This document shows, piece by piece, positions 16,601 through 24,938 of a stretch of 64,000 bases of DNA; position 1 is the stretch's first letter, and the number at the start of each line of letters is the position of its first letter. The stretch comes from Martinezella lusitana (lineage in GTDB: Bacteria > Pseudomonadota > Alphaproteobacteria > Rhizobiales > Rhizobiaceae): positions 248,001-312,000 of the forward strand of contig NZ_FMAF01000003.1 of assembly GCF_900094565.1 (NCBI RefSeq). Direction: 5' to 3'. The position numbers and the translations under genes were made by a program. A model generated the notes under the pieces. It did no database searches and was not told the DNA's origin. It was given only the letters and a program-made list of their open reading frames with translations.

Positions 16601-17989
16601 GCCAATCCGCTGAAAAACGCCCTGACAGGCTCGAACTATGGCACATTCGGTGATGTCGGCGGCGTGAGCGGTGTCTTTAAGCAGATGTTCGGTGGCGATA
16701 AGTCGGTGGCGTCCATGGCGGTCACGGCAGGTACCGTCATGATCAACGGAGGCGTGACTGGCGGCGCTGGGGCACTCCTGCCGCAAGCTGCGAACAACAA
16801 TGCCTTGGGTCTCGTTTCCAGCAACCCGCTTGGGGCTGTCGGGAGCGCATTGAGCTTCGGCGGCAACTACAAGGGCACAAACGTCGATCCGCGCTTGACC
16901 GACATTCTGAACACGACCGCGTTACGCATGCCTGGATACAGCGCCCAGGCGATCTCCGGCTATCGCGCTGGCGATCCTCGCTTCCATGGCCAGGGTCTCG
17001 CCACCGATATCCAGTTGACCGATCTTGCCAGCGGTAAGCAGCTCGGCAACTATCAGGACGCCGGGAGCTTTGGCACTTACGAGCGCTTCGCGCAGATGGC
17101 TCGCCAGGTGCAGATGCAGAAGTATCCCGAGCTGGCGGATCAGTTCCGCTGGGGCGGTTACTTCAGCGGCGGCAAAGGCACATACGGTGCCATGGACGCG
17201 ATGCATTTCGACCTAGGCGGCAACAAGGTCGGTATGGGCGGCGGTTCGTGGGCAAACGGCCTGAATTCCTCCCAGGCCTCCCTATGGCCCGGCATCCAAT
17301 CGTCTGGCAACCAGGCGGCGCAAGCGCTCACTAAGCTGGCTGCAGGCTCGCAGGGCGCGACACAGAACCTGGGCGTTTTCGGCAATGGCCTTGGACAGTT
17401 TGGCCAGAACCTCGGCTCGGCATTCAACGGTGCTGGGGCGACTGCGGGTGGCGGCGGCTTGTTCGGTTCGCTGACAAGCGGCACGTCGAATTTCTTCACG
17501 TCGCTATTTGGGGGCAGCGTCTCCGATCCGTCCAGCGCCTTCTGGCGGCCCAACACCACTTATTCTTCGTTCCTGACAAAGGGCTTCGATGGCGGCGGCT
17601 ACACAGGCTATGGCGGTCGGCTTGAGCCCGCTGGCGTCGCTCATAAAGGCGAGGTCATCTGGAACCAGGATGATGTTCGACGTGTGGGTGGCCCCGCAGT
17701 GGCTGAAGCGATACGCCTCGGCTATCGCGGTTACGATCGCGGCGGCGTGGTTAGCGGCGGTCAGACGGTCGTCAATGCATCAAATGGCGGCCGAGAAGGT
17801 AAGATCGAGATCCACAACTACTCGAACGCGAATGTTCAGGCCGAGCAGACCACCGATGAGAAGGGCGCTCGACAGACAAAGTTCGTCATTTCAGACACGG
17901 TCGGCGATGCTCTCAACGCGAAGGGTGGCGGGGCGGCAAAGACCCTCAACCGGACCTTCGGCGTGAAGCGCAGAGGCATCGCGCGCTGA
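13658..17989 (+). CDS. Tail tape measure protein with M15-like peptidase motif
   Basis: About 1443 residues; the ATG at 13658 overlaps the chaperone stop (TGATG), and a TTG one codon earlier is possible. Residues about 67-330 hold three copies of a roughly 91-residue helical repeat, each beginning with a DIAAYG motif. Long helical regions and a membrane-type segment (about 380-410) follow. Residues about 1070-1190 look like an inserted peptidase: HGQGLATD (about 1109) has the HxxGxAxD metal motif of M15 peptidases and DAMHFDL (about 1180) supplies the last histidine. The end has the usual Gly-rich GGGYTGYGGRLEPAG and HKGEVIWNQDDVRRVGG. It sets tail length and probably opens the peptidoglycan during DNA entry. 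Confidence 0.9.
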   Translation: MAGSPLRLAAVVTLDTSKVPAAVQSTKQSFGEIGTAAQTSAAQVQKLVDAQLRIAQPTINTSSRAADIAAYGQALDRLTAKYEPLYAAQKKLEAAIADINQAQSVGAISSSRAIELRLQETNSYNALASSIAGAAAARKAFAQAAVDRVTATPDRGADIAAYGAKLDSLQASVDRLFAAQQKYKSAIEQINEAQRTGAISASQAIDFRLREKSAYDALTSSINNAAIARKAFAQSAVDRVTTTPNREADIAAYGQQLDQLRAEFNPRYAVISGYQSDVARLREAQSVGAISPEEMTTELQRRRRAALGSIDQIKGRSPDSGPAAQFRRQNLTYQAFDVGQGIAGGMPLSMVAVQQGPQILQLYASQGGVNAALRDFSSLAAGVGRFITPVTSTIGGLTAALAVGAKAWGDYLASTKEVETAAAGLGRAVAGTQASMEASASAGASAAGISVTSARSMEAGFLRTGKIGSENFEKLIAISKDFAVTIGTDTDAAGQALAEMFSDPEKAAQALYQQYGLIDAATARQATNLARSNRQTEAQAVLLDALPGKLAKASESTTALGRAWDGVATAASNAWDWMGRATNKALSEPSLEDQRAMAQVRLSNVQGGGVSGWLGSLFGGDKAAQANVDNLDAQINKRDADAAERQKQANDIRLSVAATSLSSASPANADALRIESLRNNIAAMNAGKDATNDLTLRQQITTAIDAQSRVMDALINKQARAIELDRLDIQIQNERNPITRADLEARRTRLQLSDQEINSRDLENQAANARNKIILETISTAQTQTSDMRTEIGIRSSLTAQVAAGTLTADQANTQLQTELALRPLILAAATAEAGKRQELLDTVTKLRVAYDATAEAQRNANAASYVSDQQRNIDRMRFQTSIAGRGTNDQSMLLAQYDAEVKIRELGASTDLAAKIRANATETEKWNQQLARTTDAWNTIRRAEEDAIDSAVDKLSSGDFKGALDSIADDAKKTLLQVGVANPLKNALTGSNYGTFGDVGGVSGVFKQMFGGDKSVASMAVTAGTVMINGGVTGGAGALLPQAANNNALGLVSSNPLGAVGSALSFGGNYKGTNVDPRLTDILNTTALRMPGYSAQAISGYRAGDPRFHGQGLATDIQLTDLASGKQLGNYQDAGSFGTYERFAQMARQVQMQKYPELADQFRWGGYFSGGKGTYGAMDAMHFDLGGNKVGMGGGSWANGLNSSQASLWPGIQSSGNQAAQALTKLAAGSQGATQNLGVFGNGLGQFGQNLGSAFNGAGATAGGGGLFGSLTSGTSNFFTSLFGGSVSDPSSAFWRPNTTYSSFLTKGFDGGGYTGYGGRLEPAGVAHKGEVIWNQDDVRRVGGPAVAEAIRLGYRGYDRGGVVSGGQTVVNASNGGREGKIEIHNYSNANVQAEQTTDEKGARQTKFVISDTVGDALNAKGGGAAKTLNRTFGVKRRGIAR

Positions 17990-18056
17990 CCAGGCGCTAG
18001 CGAACCGCCTCGAAAAGGTGTAAGGCTCTTCCACCTCCACACACCTTCGACAAAGC

Positions 18057-18079
18057 ACCCGAAAGCCCTTTCGGCTGTC
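18057..18079 (+). terminator. Hairpin in phage intergenic gap (copy 2 of 2)
   Basis: The same 23-base element as at 7771-7793, with stem CCGAAA/TTTCGG at 18059-18074. It is in the 230-base gap between the tape measure gene and the distal tail operon. Only a short T-containing stretch follows. No gene was recognised in 17990-18219; the rest may hold a promoter or leader for the distal tail genes. Confidence 0.5.
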
Positions 18080-18219
18080 TTGCCATGCCTTGCTCGGGCC
18101 ATCATCGAGCCAATCAAGCCGGGGCCTCTCCCGGCCTTTCTGTGGTTGGCTATGATGCTTCGTGATGTGCATTCGGGTGGATTTTTCGCCTCGGTCTGGA
18201 ACGACCGGGAGGGCGATCG

Positions 18220-18642
18220 ATGACCATTCCATCCTGGCCTGCCGATCTTCCGCGTCCGGAGCGGGACACGTGGGGGAAGTCTCCGCAAGACAGCCGCGTG
18301 AAAAGAAATACCGAGGTCGGCACTCCCGGTTACCGCTCGCGCTATTCATCTGTCGCCGATCACGTCAATTTGTCTATCCTGATTTCCAGAGACGGCAAGG
18401 CGATCTTCGACAGGTTCTACCAGATCGACACCGCCAGAGGCTCGAAACCATTCTATATGCCCGATCCGACTACGGACGGCTGGTTGTTGCTTGGCGCTGA
18501 TGGTGAGGCACTGCTCACGGAAACCGGCGCACCCATCCTGCTGGCGGGCATATGGCTTTGCATGTTCGGCGACAATGTGCCGGCAGAGGCCGTTGTCGGG
18601 TTGGAGTTCCGCATGTCATTCTCGGTTTGGGTGATGCCATGA
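18220..18642 (+). CDS. Distal tail protein of unknown family
   Basis: 140 residues beginning MTIPSWPADLPRPERDTWG, with strand-like segments (HVNLSILISRDGKAIFDRFY, LGADGEALLTETGAPILLAG, VVGLEFRMSFSVWVMP). It opens the distal tail operon before a DUF1833-like protein and the NlpC/P60 protein; in lambda this is where minor tail proteins M and L lie. It overlaps the next gene by 4 bases. A minor tail role is inferred from position. Confidence 0.6.
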   Translation: MTIPSWPADLPRPERDTWGKSPQDSRVKRNTEVGTPGYRSRYSSVADHVNLSILISRDGKAIFDRFYQIDTARGSKPFYMPDPTTDGWLLLGADGEALLTETGAPILLAGIWLCMFGDNVPAEAVVGLEFRMSFSVWVMP

Positions 18643-19163
18643 GGCGCGTCTCTCTCAATGCGCGCCGGGCGCAGGACGATCAGAACACCAGCGAAATCTA
18701 TGTCGCGCTGGTGCGCATCGAGCATTCATCGCTGGATAATCCTGTATTGCTGTCGACCGATCCGACCGAAAGGCTCCAGGACGAACCGCTGATGTACGGC
18801 ACCCGATCCACATGGATGGGCGTCAACCCCGTCACCGATCCGTTTCTCTTCGTGCTCGCCTCGACCGTCCTGCCGTCCGACATCGATGACGCGCCGGCCG
18901 AGGCAAACATTGTCCTGGAGAACGTCGACAACGATATCGCCAAGCTTCTCCGGTCGTTCACGGATCTCGCGACGGTCAGCATCGCCGTGGTGCTTGCCAG
19001 CTCGCCAAACCTTATCGAGGCGGAGTTCAGAAACCTAAAGCTGATGACGGCACAGATCGACGCGGGCGAAGTCACCCTCACAATCAGCCGGGAGAGCATC
19101 GAGGACGAGAAGCTTCCATCCGGCCGCATGACGAAGAACAGGTTTCCGGGGCTGCACCGATGA
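18639..19163 (+). CDS. DUF1833-like minor tail protein
   Basis: 174 residues from the ATG that overlaps the previous stop. The opening RRVSLNARRAQDDQNTSEIY, the LVRIEHSSLDNPVLLSTDP segment and VEFRN-like EAEFRNLKLMTAQIDAGEVTL are those of DUF1833 proteins, which stand directly before NlpC/P60 tail proteins in siphoviruses and resemble lambda gpL in place. It overlaps the next gene by 4 bases. Confidence 0.7.
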   Translation: MRRVSLNARRAQDDQNTSEIYVALVRIEHSSLDNPVLLSTDPTERLQDEPLMYGTRSTWMGVNPVTDPFLFVLASTVLPSDIDDAPAEANIVLENVDNDIAKLLRSFTDLATVSIAVVLASSPNLIEAEFRNLKLMTAQIDAGEVTLTISRESIEDEKLPSGRMTKNRFPGLHR

Positions 19164-19582
19164 AGCACTGGACAACGGATTTCGTCGGTGTGCCCTACGT
19201 CGAATTTGGTCGCGGTCGGCGCGGCGTCGACTGCTGGGGCCTTGCCAAGCTGGTGTATGCCGAAACCCTCGGTATCGAGCTGCCGAGCTACATCGAGCGA
19301 TATACGTCACAGGAAGAGCGCCGCGAACTGGATGCATTGATCAGCTCGGCAGCCGGTAGCGAGACATGGGCGAGCACAGTCCACGCGGCAACCTTTGACA
19401 TCGTTGTCTTCCGGCGCGGCGACATGGAAGCGCATGTCGGCATTGTTGTTTCGCCCGGCTTGATGCTGCACACCTCGGCTGACGATCACTCACGCGTCGA
19501 GCATTACAACTCCGGCCGCTGGGCGCATCGCCTGACGGGCATTTATCGACATTTCGAAGTGGCTTCGAGGGGCGTTCAATGA
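19160..19582 (+). CDS. NlpC/P60 family tail-tip peptidase
   Basis: 140 residues with the NlpC/P60 catalytic pattern: Cys25 in GVDCWGLAKLVY, His92 in MEAHVGIVV, and a third polar residue probably His104 in LMLHTS. Lambda gpK-type proteins of this family act at the tail tip and cut peptide stems of peptidoglycan during infection. It lies between the DUF1833 protein and the J-like protein, the usual order, with 4-base overlaps on both sides. Confidence 0.85.
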   Translation: MKHWTTDFVGVPYVEFGRGRRGVDCWGLAKLVYAETLGIELPSYIERYTSQEERRELDALISSAAGSETWASTVHAATFDIVVFRRGDMEAHVGIVVSPGLMLHTSADDHSRVEHYNSGRWAHRLTGIYRHFEVASRGVQ

Positions 19583-22500
19583 TCCCTTCGAAGACCACCA
19601 TTCCCGTTCTTACCGCTCCATTCTTCGATCCCGGTAGCGCCCGGGTGGATCTGGATCTGCCTACAGGTTTGAGCATCGCGCAGATCGTTGCTCTAGCATT
19701 GCCACACGCGAGCGAGCCGGATCTTGCGCATGCGCGCATCGTGCTCGTCTCCGATCGCGGCAGCGTCGTCGTCGATCGGCAGCATTGGAAGCGCGTCTAT
19801 CCACATGCCGGCGTGCGCGTCGTCATCCGGATCGTGCCCTCGAACGGCGCACTCAGGTCCATCCTATCCGTGGTCGTCTCGATCGCGGCAATTGCTCTCG
19901 GTCAGGTCTGGGCAGTGCCGCTGTCTCAAACGCTCGGCATCAGCACCCAGCTAGCAGCCGGCCTGATCGGTCTCGGCGTCACTGTCCTTGGTAATTTGCT
20001 GATCAACGCTCTCATACCGCCTGTCTCAACCGACGACGACAAGAAGACGAGCTATCAGATCAGCGGGTGGCGCAATAAGCTCGATCCTGACGGCGTGGTG
20101 CCTCTTATCATGGGAAAGGTGCGCTATGCGCCACCCTTCGCCGCTACCTCTCACACCGAGATCGTCGGCGATCTTCAGTATATTCGCGCGCTTTTCTACT
20201 TCGGCTACGGGCCGCTGAGCTTCTCAGATTTTCGGATCGGAGAAACATCGTTTTCCGACTACGACGAGATCCAGACCGAGATACGCGAAGGCCTGCCGAC
20301 CGACGCCCCACTTACCCTCTATCCGACACAGATCTACGAGGAGAGCGTCGGAACGGAGCTGGTCCGGCCGGAGCATCGTGACGACGAAGGCAATGAGATC
20401 GACGGCCCTGGCATCGAGACGCCGATCATCAGAACCACGGGTGCGGATGCATCCGGTGCCTCGATCATCTTTGGCTTTCCGGCCGGCCTCGGCAAGGTCG
20501 ACGACAAGGGCAAGCAGCGGTCAGTGACCGTCTCGATGCGCATTCGCCAGCGTCCGGCCGGAACCGACGCCTGGACCGAGGTTGTAACACTCGATTTCAC
20601 GGCCAAGAAGTTCGAGGGCTTTTACCGCCAGTACACTTGGAACTTCGCCACGCGCGGCCGGTACGACATCGAAGTCACCCGCATGACGGACGAGTTCACC
20701 AACCAGTCGACGCAAGGGCGTACGACCTGGGTGGCGCTTCAGACGCTCCGGCCGGAGTATCCGCTGAACTTCACGTCTCCGCTTGCCCTTGTCGCCGTGC
20801 GTGTCAAGGCGACCTATCAGCTGAACGGTGCGCTCGACAATTTCAACGCTCTGGCAAGCCGGCGATGCCTGGACTGGGATAGCGGCTCTCAGACATGGAT
20901 CCAGCGAGAAACCAGCAATCCGGCCTCGCTCTATCGCCATGTTCTTCAGTCCGCCGCCAATCCGAAGCCATCGACCGACGATGAACTCAATCTCGCGCTG
21001 CTGCAGGATTGGCACGAGTTCTGCACCGCCAAGGGGCTGAAGTACGACAAGGCCATGGACGACGACGGAACGCTAGGCGACCGGCTGAAGGAAATCGCAG
21101 CGGCCGGCCGCGCCACCAGGTGGCATGACGGCATTCGCTATGGCGTCGTCATCGACAGACCGCAGGATCTTGTCGTCGACCATATCAATCCTCGGGTCAG
21201 CTGGAATTTCCAGTCCACCCGAACCTACTTCGAAGCACCGCACGGCTTCCGTGTTCAGTTCCTGGACGCAACAAACGACTACAAGCAGGCTGAACGCCTG
21301 GTACCGTGGCCGGGCTATTCCGGCGATATCCTGTTGACCGAGCAGCTGGAGCTGCCCGGCAAGACCGATCCGGCCGAGATCTGGCGCGAGGCGCGTCGCA
21401 AGATGTATGAGGCGATCTACCGACCCGACGTCTATACGGCCACGGTCGATGGACCGATCCGCGTTGCGACACGCGGCGATCTTGTCATGGGCAGCTTCGA
21501 CGTCCTCGACCGAACCCAGCTCGCAACGCGTATCAAATCGGTGGATGGCAAGCTCGTTGTGTTGGAGGACGCTGTGACGATGATCGCGGGTCGGGATTAT
21601 GCGATGCGCTTCCGCGTATTCGCCGATGAAACCGACACTGTCGGCACGAGTCTGGTCCGGCGCGTCAGGACCTACGCCGGGACGCATACGCTTTTGACCC
21701 TCTCAGGTGACGGCGTATCACCAGGTGTAGGCGATTTGCTGCATTTCGGGGAAGCGCTGACCGAGAGCATGCCATTGATCGTTACCCGCGTCGAAGCGGC
21801 CCAGGACATGTCCAGCATCTTCACGATGATCGATGCGAGCCCGATCATCGACGAGTTGACCGACGCCGAAGTGCCGCCGCCCTGGTCCGGCCGCGTCGGC
21901 GACGATATCGGCAACGATACGGGCTTGCCGCCCGCACCCGTGTTCGCGTCGATCGAGACTGGCCTTTCCGGCACCGACACCGAAGGCGGTCTAATCGTCA
22001 ATTTGAGGCCTGGTACCGGCACAGTCCCGAGCGTCACGTTCCGTGTACAGCATCGGCTCGCCGGCGCGACGATATGGCAGACGGTCGACTTTCCGGCATC
22101 GAATGGCGGCTGCTCGATCACCGGCTATACGACAGGCCAGCCGGTGCAGATACGCGCGGCGGCTCTGAATGCAGCGGCGCAAGTCGGACCATTTACGATC
22201 GTCGTCAACGTCACGATCGGCTCCCAGGACGCCGCCGTTCCGCAGGCGCTCGACAGCGGCGCGGTGACCGTTGGTGCACTGCTCGGCGGCGCGACGGTCA
22301 TGTTCTCCACTGGCGTAGACACGGCGACGATGCAGGTTCAGATCTACCGATCCTTGACGTCGAGCGTCAGTCGCTCGACGGATGCAGTCGGCGCTCCAAT
22401 CTCCGTGCAACCTTCTCGCGGCTATAGCGCGGCGGTGGGCGATACCACTCGTTCGAACAAGGTCACAAACGGTGGCTTCGATGCGGATAGCGCCTGGACG

Positions 22501-22914
22501 AAAGGAACGGGCTGGGCGATCGCCAGCGGGGTCGCCAGCCATGTGGCCGGATCGGCGGCGTCCTTATCTCAGGCGCAGGCAGTGACCGAAGGCGTTTACT
22601 ACCGTTTTGCCTTCACCCTCTCGGGCGTCACCGCCGGATCGCTGACACCGCAGTTCACAGGCGGCACCACGAACGCAGGAACAGCGCGCACTGCGAACGG
22701 CAACTTCTCTGATCGTGTCCAGGCCATCAGCGGCAACGACACACTGGCCTTTGCCGGCACATCGGCCTTCGTCGGCTCGATCGACGACATCGTCCTCTTT
22801 GAGGAGACGTCGACCTGCCTGGCTGCCGGCATTCACTACTTCTGGCTCGAACCTCAAAACACGGATGGCGTTCCGGGTCCGATGGCGGGGCCGTTCACCG
22901 TGACCATCCGATAG
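19579..22914 (+). CDS. Host specificity J/TipJ-like central tail protein
   Basis: 1111 residues. The N-terminal 150 residues include two hydrophobic stretches (about 95-145), as in the TipJ group, then YQISGWRNKLDPDGVVPLIMGKVRYAP, which opens the J-like body. Fibronectin-III-like segments occupy about 790-960 (VRPGTGTVPSVTFRVQHRL-like sequences), followed by a carbohydrate-binding-like beta domain (about 960-1090, TKGTGWAIASGVASHVAGSA). The protein would form the tail-tip hub and contact the host receptor. It starts at the ATG overlapping the NlpC/P60 stop. Confidence 0.85.
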   Translation: MIPSKTTIPVLTAPFFDPGSARVDLDLPTGLSIAQIVALALPHASEPDLAHARIVLVSDRGSVVVDRQHWKRVYPHAGVRVVIRIVPSNGALRSILSVVVSIAAIALGQVWAVPLSQTLGISTQLAAGLIGLGVTVLGNLLINALIPPVSTDDDKKTSYQISGWRNKLDPDGVVPLIMGKVRYAPPFAATSHTEIVGDLQYIRALFYFGYGPLSFSDFRIGETSFSDYDEIQTEIREGLPTDAPLTLYPTQIYEESVGTELVRPEHRDDEGNEIDGPGIETPIIRTTGADASGASIIFGFPAGLGKVDDKGKQRSVTVSMRIRQRPAGTDAWTEVVTLDFTAKKFEGFYRQYTWNFATRGRYDIEVTRMTDEFTNQSTQGRTTWVALQTLRPEYPLNFTSPLALVAVRVKATYQLNGALDNFNALASRRCLDWDSGSQTWIQRETSNPASLYRHVLQSAANPKPSTDDELNLALLQDWHEFCTAKGLKYDKAMDDDGTLGDRLKEIAAAGRATRWHDGIRYGVVIDRPQDLVVDHINPRVSWNFQSTRTYFEAPHGFRVQFLDATNDYKQAERLVPWPGYSGDILLTEQLELPGKTDPAEIWREARRKMYEAIYRPDVYTATVDGPIRVATRGDLVMGSFDVLDRTQLATRIKSVDGKLVVLEDAVTMIAGRDYAMRFRVFADETDTVGTSLVRRVRTYAGTHTLLTLSGDGVSPGVGDLLHFGEALTESMPLIVTRVEAAQDMSSIFTMIDASPIIDELTDAEVPPPWSGRVGDDIGNDTGLPPAPVFASIETGLSGTDTEGGLIVNLRPGTGTVPSVTFRVQHRLAGATIWQTVDFPASNGGCSITGYTTGQPVQIRAAALNAAAQVGPFTIVVNVTIGSQDAAVPQALDSGAVTVGALLGGATVMFSTGVDTATMQVQIYRSLTSSVSRSTDAVGAPISVQPSRGYSAAVGDTTRSNKVTNGGFDADSAWTKGTGWAIASGVASHVAGSAASLSQAQAVTEGVYYRFAFTLSGVTAGSLTPQFTGGTTNAGTARTANGNFSDRVQAISGNDTLAFAGTSAFVGSIDDIVLFEETSTCLAAGIHYFWLEPQNTDGVPGPMAGPFTVTIR

Positions 22915-22922
22915 GAGTTTCT

Positions 22923-24623
22923 ATGGTTTCCCAGCTTCCAGGTATCAGAACCCCGAATTTACCGTCGGTCCCTCGTCCAGTGTCGATCATTACGCAGAAC
23001 GCGAGCGTGACAGGCCAGACAACGGTCGACGAAATGGCGACGACGCTTGCTTCGGTAGGCGCACTCGCCGATCTCATTTCCACGCTGCTGCAGATGACTG
23101 GGGCTGTTGTGGCAAAGGCGAGCTTGGCGGAACTAGCTGCGGTTGCCGGGTCATATCATAACGGCGACATTGGCTTGGTCCTCCTCGACGTGGATGAAAC
23201 CAAGCGTGGCGTCTACAAGCTCCAGGCCGGTGCATGGGTCAAGATCGACGATCTTCCAGCCGATATCGCCCGCGCCGCCGTGGAAGCGGCGGAGGCATTT
23301 CGCGATGATGCAGAGGTTCAGAAAATCGCGGCAGAGGCATTTCGCGATGGTGCAGAGGTTCAAAAAATCGCGGCGGAGGCTGCCAGGGACATCGCCGCTG
23401 GTTATGCTTCGGACGCCGTTTCTCAGGGAAATGTGCCGATCTTCGCCACCCTCGACGGTCTCTCCGCGATCCATGTTCCGATCGGCATCAATGCCATCCG
23501 CCTAAACGGCGAAGCCGCGGCGGGAGATGGCCATGATGGCCTATTCCTCGCATCGGACACCGAGCCGGCCGCTGATCGGAAAGGACAGGACGCGAACGGG
23601 AAATGGTGGGGCCTTGCCCCTGCAGGCAGAAGCGTCGGTGATATTTTGCGCTATGAAAACCTCGCTGACATTCCGACGATTTATCTCGACAGCAAGATCA
23701 TCTTCCATAAGGCAAACCCGACCACGCTTGATGGCTGGGACGTTCGCGTCTTCCGAGACACCAGCGCCGTTGTTGGTGGAACGCCTGGAATTACCAATTC
23801 TGCCCTCATGGTCGATAGCACCGCAGGTGCTTCAACGACATCGATCGAATGGGCTTTCCTCGCTATCATGAACAATCATTCCGCCGCCGGCGAGAATGTT
23901 GCAGGATATTTCCAGGCGACTAAGTATGGCCAAGGCCAGACTTGGTCCGCAGTGTTTGAGACCAGAGAAGACCCATCAGCGACCTATGGGGCGCTCGTTT
24001 CGGTTGAAATAGACATATCGGCCAATGGGCCTGATCCAAACAACGTTCGCATAGGATTGGACCTGATCGGCGCTCGGTTTAACGATAACCTGGCGGTACC
24101 CGACATCTATGCCGGCCTGCGCATCACCGCCGCATGGAATGGCACCGGGGCAGGCGTTGAGAGCGCAAGATTTATGCGGCCGCTGCTGATCGACGCCAAT
24201 TGGACCGATACCGCAATCTTTGCCTACAAGCGAGAGGACCTGAGTGCCACGGCACCCGCCAAGGTGTCGTTGCTCGACATGTACGTGCCAGACGGCGCGA
24301 ACGTGAACAGGATGCTGACGAGGTTCAGCAAGACTGCTAACGGAGCCGGCTGGACAACCACATCACTGTATTTCGATCGTCTTGTAGATGGAGCGACCCT
24401 GGTTGGACGGCTCGGCATGAACGGGGATCGCAGCATAGAGCTGAACACCGGCCTCACGAAAGCCTACCTCAAGCACCAAGGCGGCTTTGTCGTCCCCGTC
24501 TATTCGGTCAACCCAACGCTGGGCAGTGAGGGCGAGGTCATCTGTGTCTCGAATACCGGAGCGAGCGTTTTCCAGCTCAGGGCATACATCAACGGCATTT
24601 GGCGCAATTTCGCGCCATCGTAA
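22923..24623 (+). CDS. Tail fibre protein
   Basis: 566 residues starting 8 bases after the J-like gene. The N-terminal 150 residues are helical and include two nearly identical 14-residue copies (EAFRDDAEVQKIAA and EAFRDGAEVQKIAA, about residues 124-151) that should form a trimeric coiled coil. The remainder is beta-rich with Gly/Asn/Ser turns and ends GASVFQLRAYINGIWRNFAPS, a typical tail-fibre end. It is likely to decide adsorption to surface polysaccharide. Confidence 0.75.
   Translation: MVSQLPGIRTPNLPSVPRPVSIITQNASVTGQTTVDEMATTLASVGALADLISTLLQMTGAVVAKASLAELAAVAGSYHNGDIGLVLLDVDETKRGVYKLQAGAWVKIDDLPADIARAAVEAAEAFRDDAEVQKIAAEAFRDGAEVQKIAAEAARDIAAGYASDAVSQGNVPIFATLDGLSAIHVPIGINAIRLNGEAAAGDGHDGLFLASDTEPAADRKGQDANGKWWGLAPAGRSVGDILRYENLADIPTIYLDSKIIFHKANPTTLDGWDVRVFRDTSAVVGGTPGITNSALMVDSTAGASTTSIEWAFLAIMNNHSAAGENVAGYFQATKYGQGQTWSAVFETREDPSATYGALVSVEIDISANGPDPNNVRIGLDLIGARFNDNLAVPDIYAGLRITAAWNGTGAGVESARFMRPLLIDANWTDTAIFAYKREDLSATAPAKVSLLDMYVPDGANVNRMLTRFSKTANGAGWTTTSLYFDRLVDGATLVGRLGMNGDRSIELNTGLTKAYLKHQGGFVVPVYSVNPTLGSEGEVICVSNTGASVFQLRAYINGIWRNFAPS
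23292..23375 (+). repeat. Two tandem 42-bp repeats inside the tail fibre gene
   Basis: Units 23292-23333 and 23334-23375 both begin GAGGCATTTCGCGATG and contain CAGAGGTTCA. They differ at only a few positions and encode the 14-residue coiled-coil repeats. The near identity at DNA level points to a recent duplication. Confidence 0.85.
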
Positions 24624-24635
24624 GGAGAAAAACCG

Positions 24636-24938
24636 ATGAAGGTAAACTTTTCACAGAAGCTCGCGAACCTCGATGGCAGTACATCGGACGAAGCGCCCAC
24701 GCTGGGCGATGTTTCAGTCAAGGCACTCGTCGAAAACCTTAGGGGCGACGAAGTGGCAAGCGGCGAGGACAAATTCAAGCGTGCCGTGTTGGCGCAAAAG
24801 ATCCTTCCTGGGGGTGAGATAGAGTTGCCCGTCGAAGAACTGGCTACCGTAAAGGATCGCATAGGCAAAGCATGTCACCCGGTCGTAGTACTCGCTGCCT
24901 GGAACTTGCTGGAAAATACTGGCTCGTTAGGAGCCTGA
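24636..24938 (+). CDS. Small phage protein after the tail fibre gene
   Basis: 100 residues with a good ribosome-binding site (AAGGAGAAAA). Pieces KFKRAVLAQKIL, VEELATVKDRIGKACHPVVV and AAWNLLE resemble a family of small proteins found at the ends of phage tail operons; no function was recognised. It is the last plus-strand phage gene, and its 3' end overlaps the convergent glycosyltransferase gene by 12 bases. Confidence 0.65.
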   Translation: MKVNFSQKLANLDGSTSDEAPTLGDVSVKALVENLRGDEVASGEDKFKRAVLAQKILPGGEIELPVEELATVKDRIGKACHPVVVLAAWNLLENTGSLGA

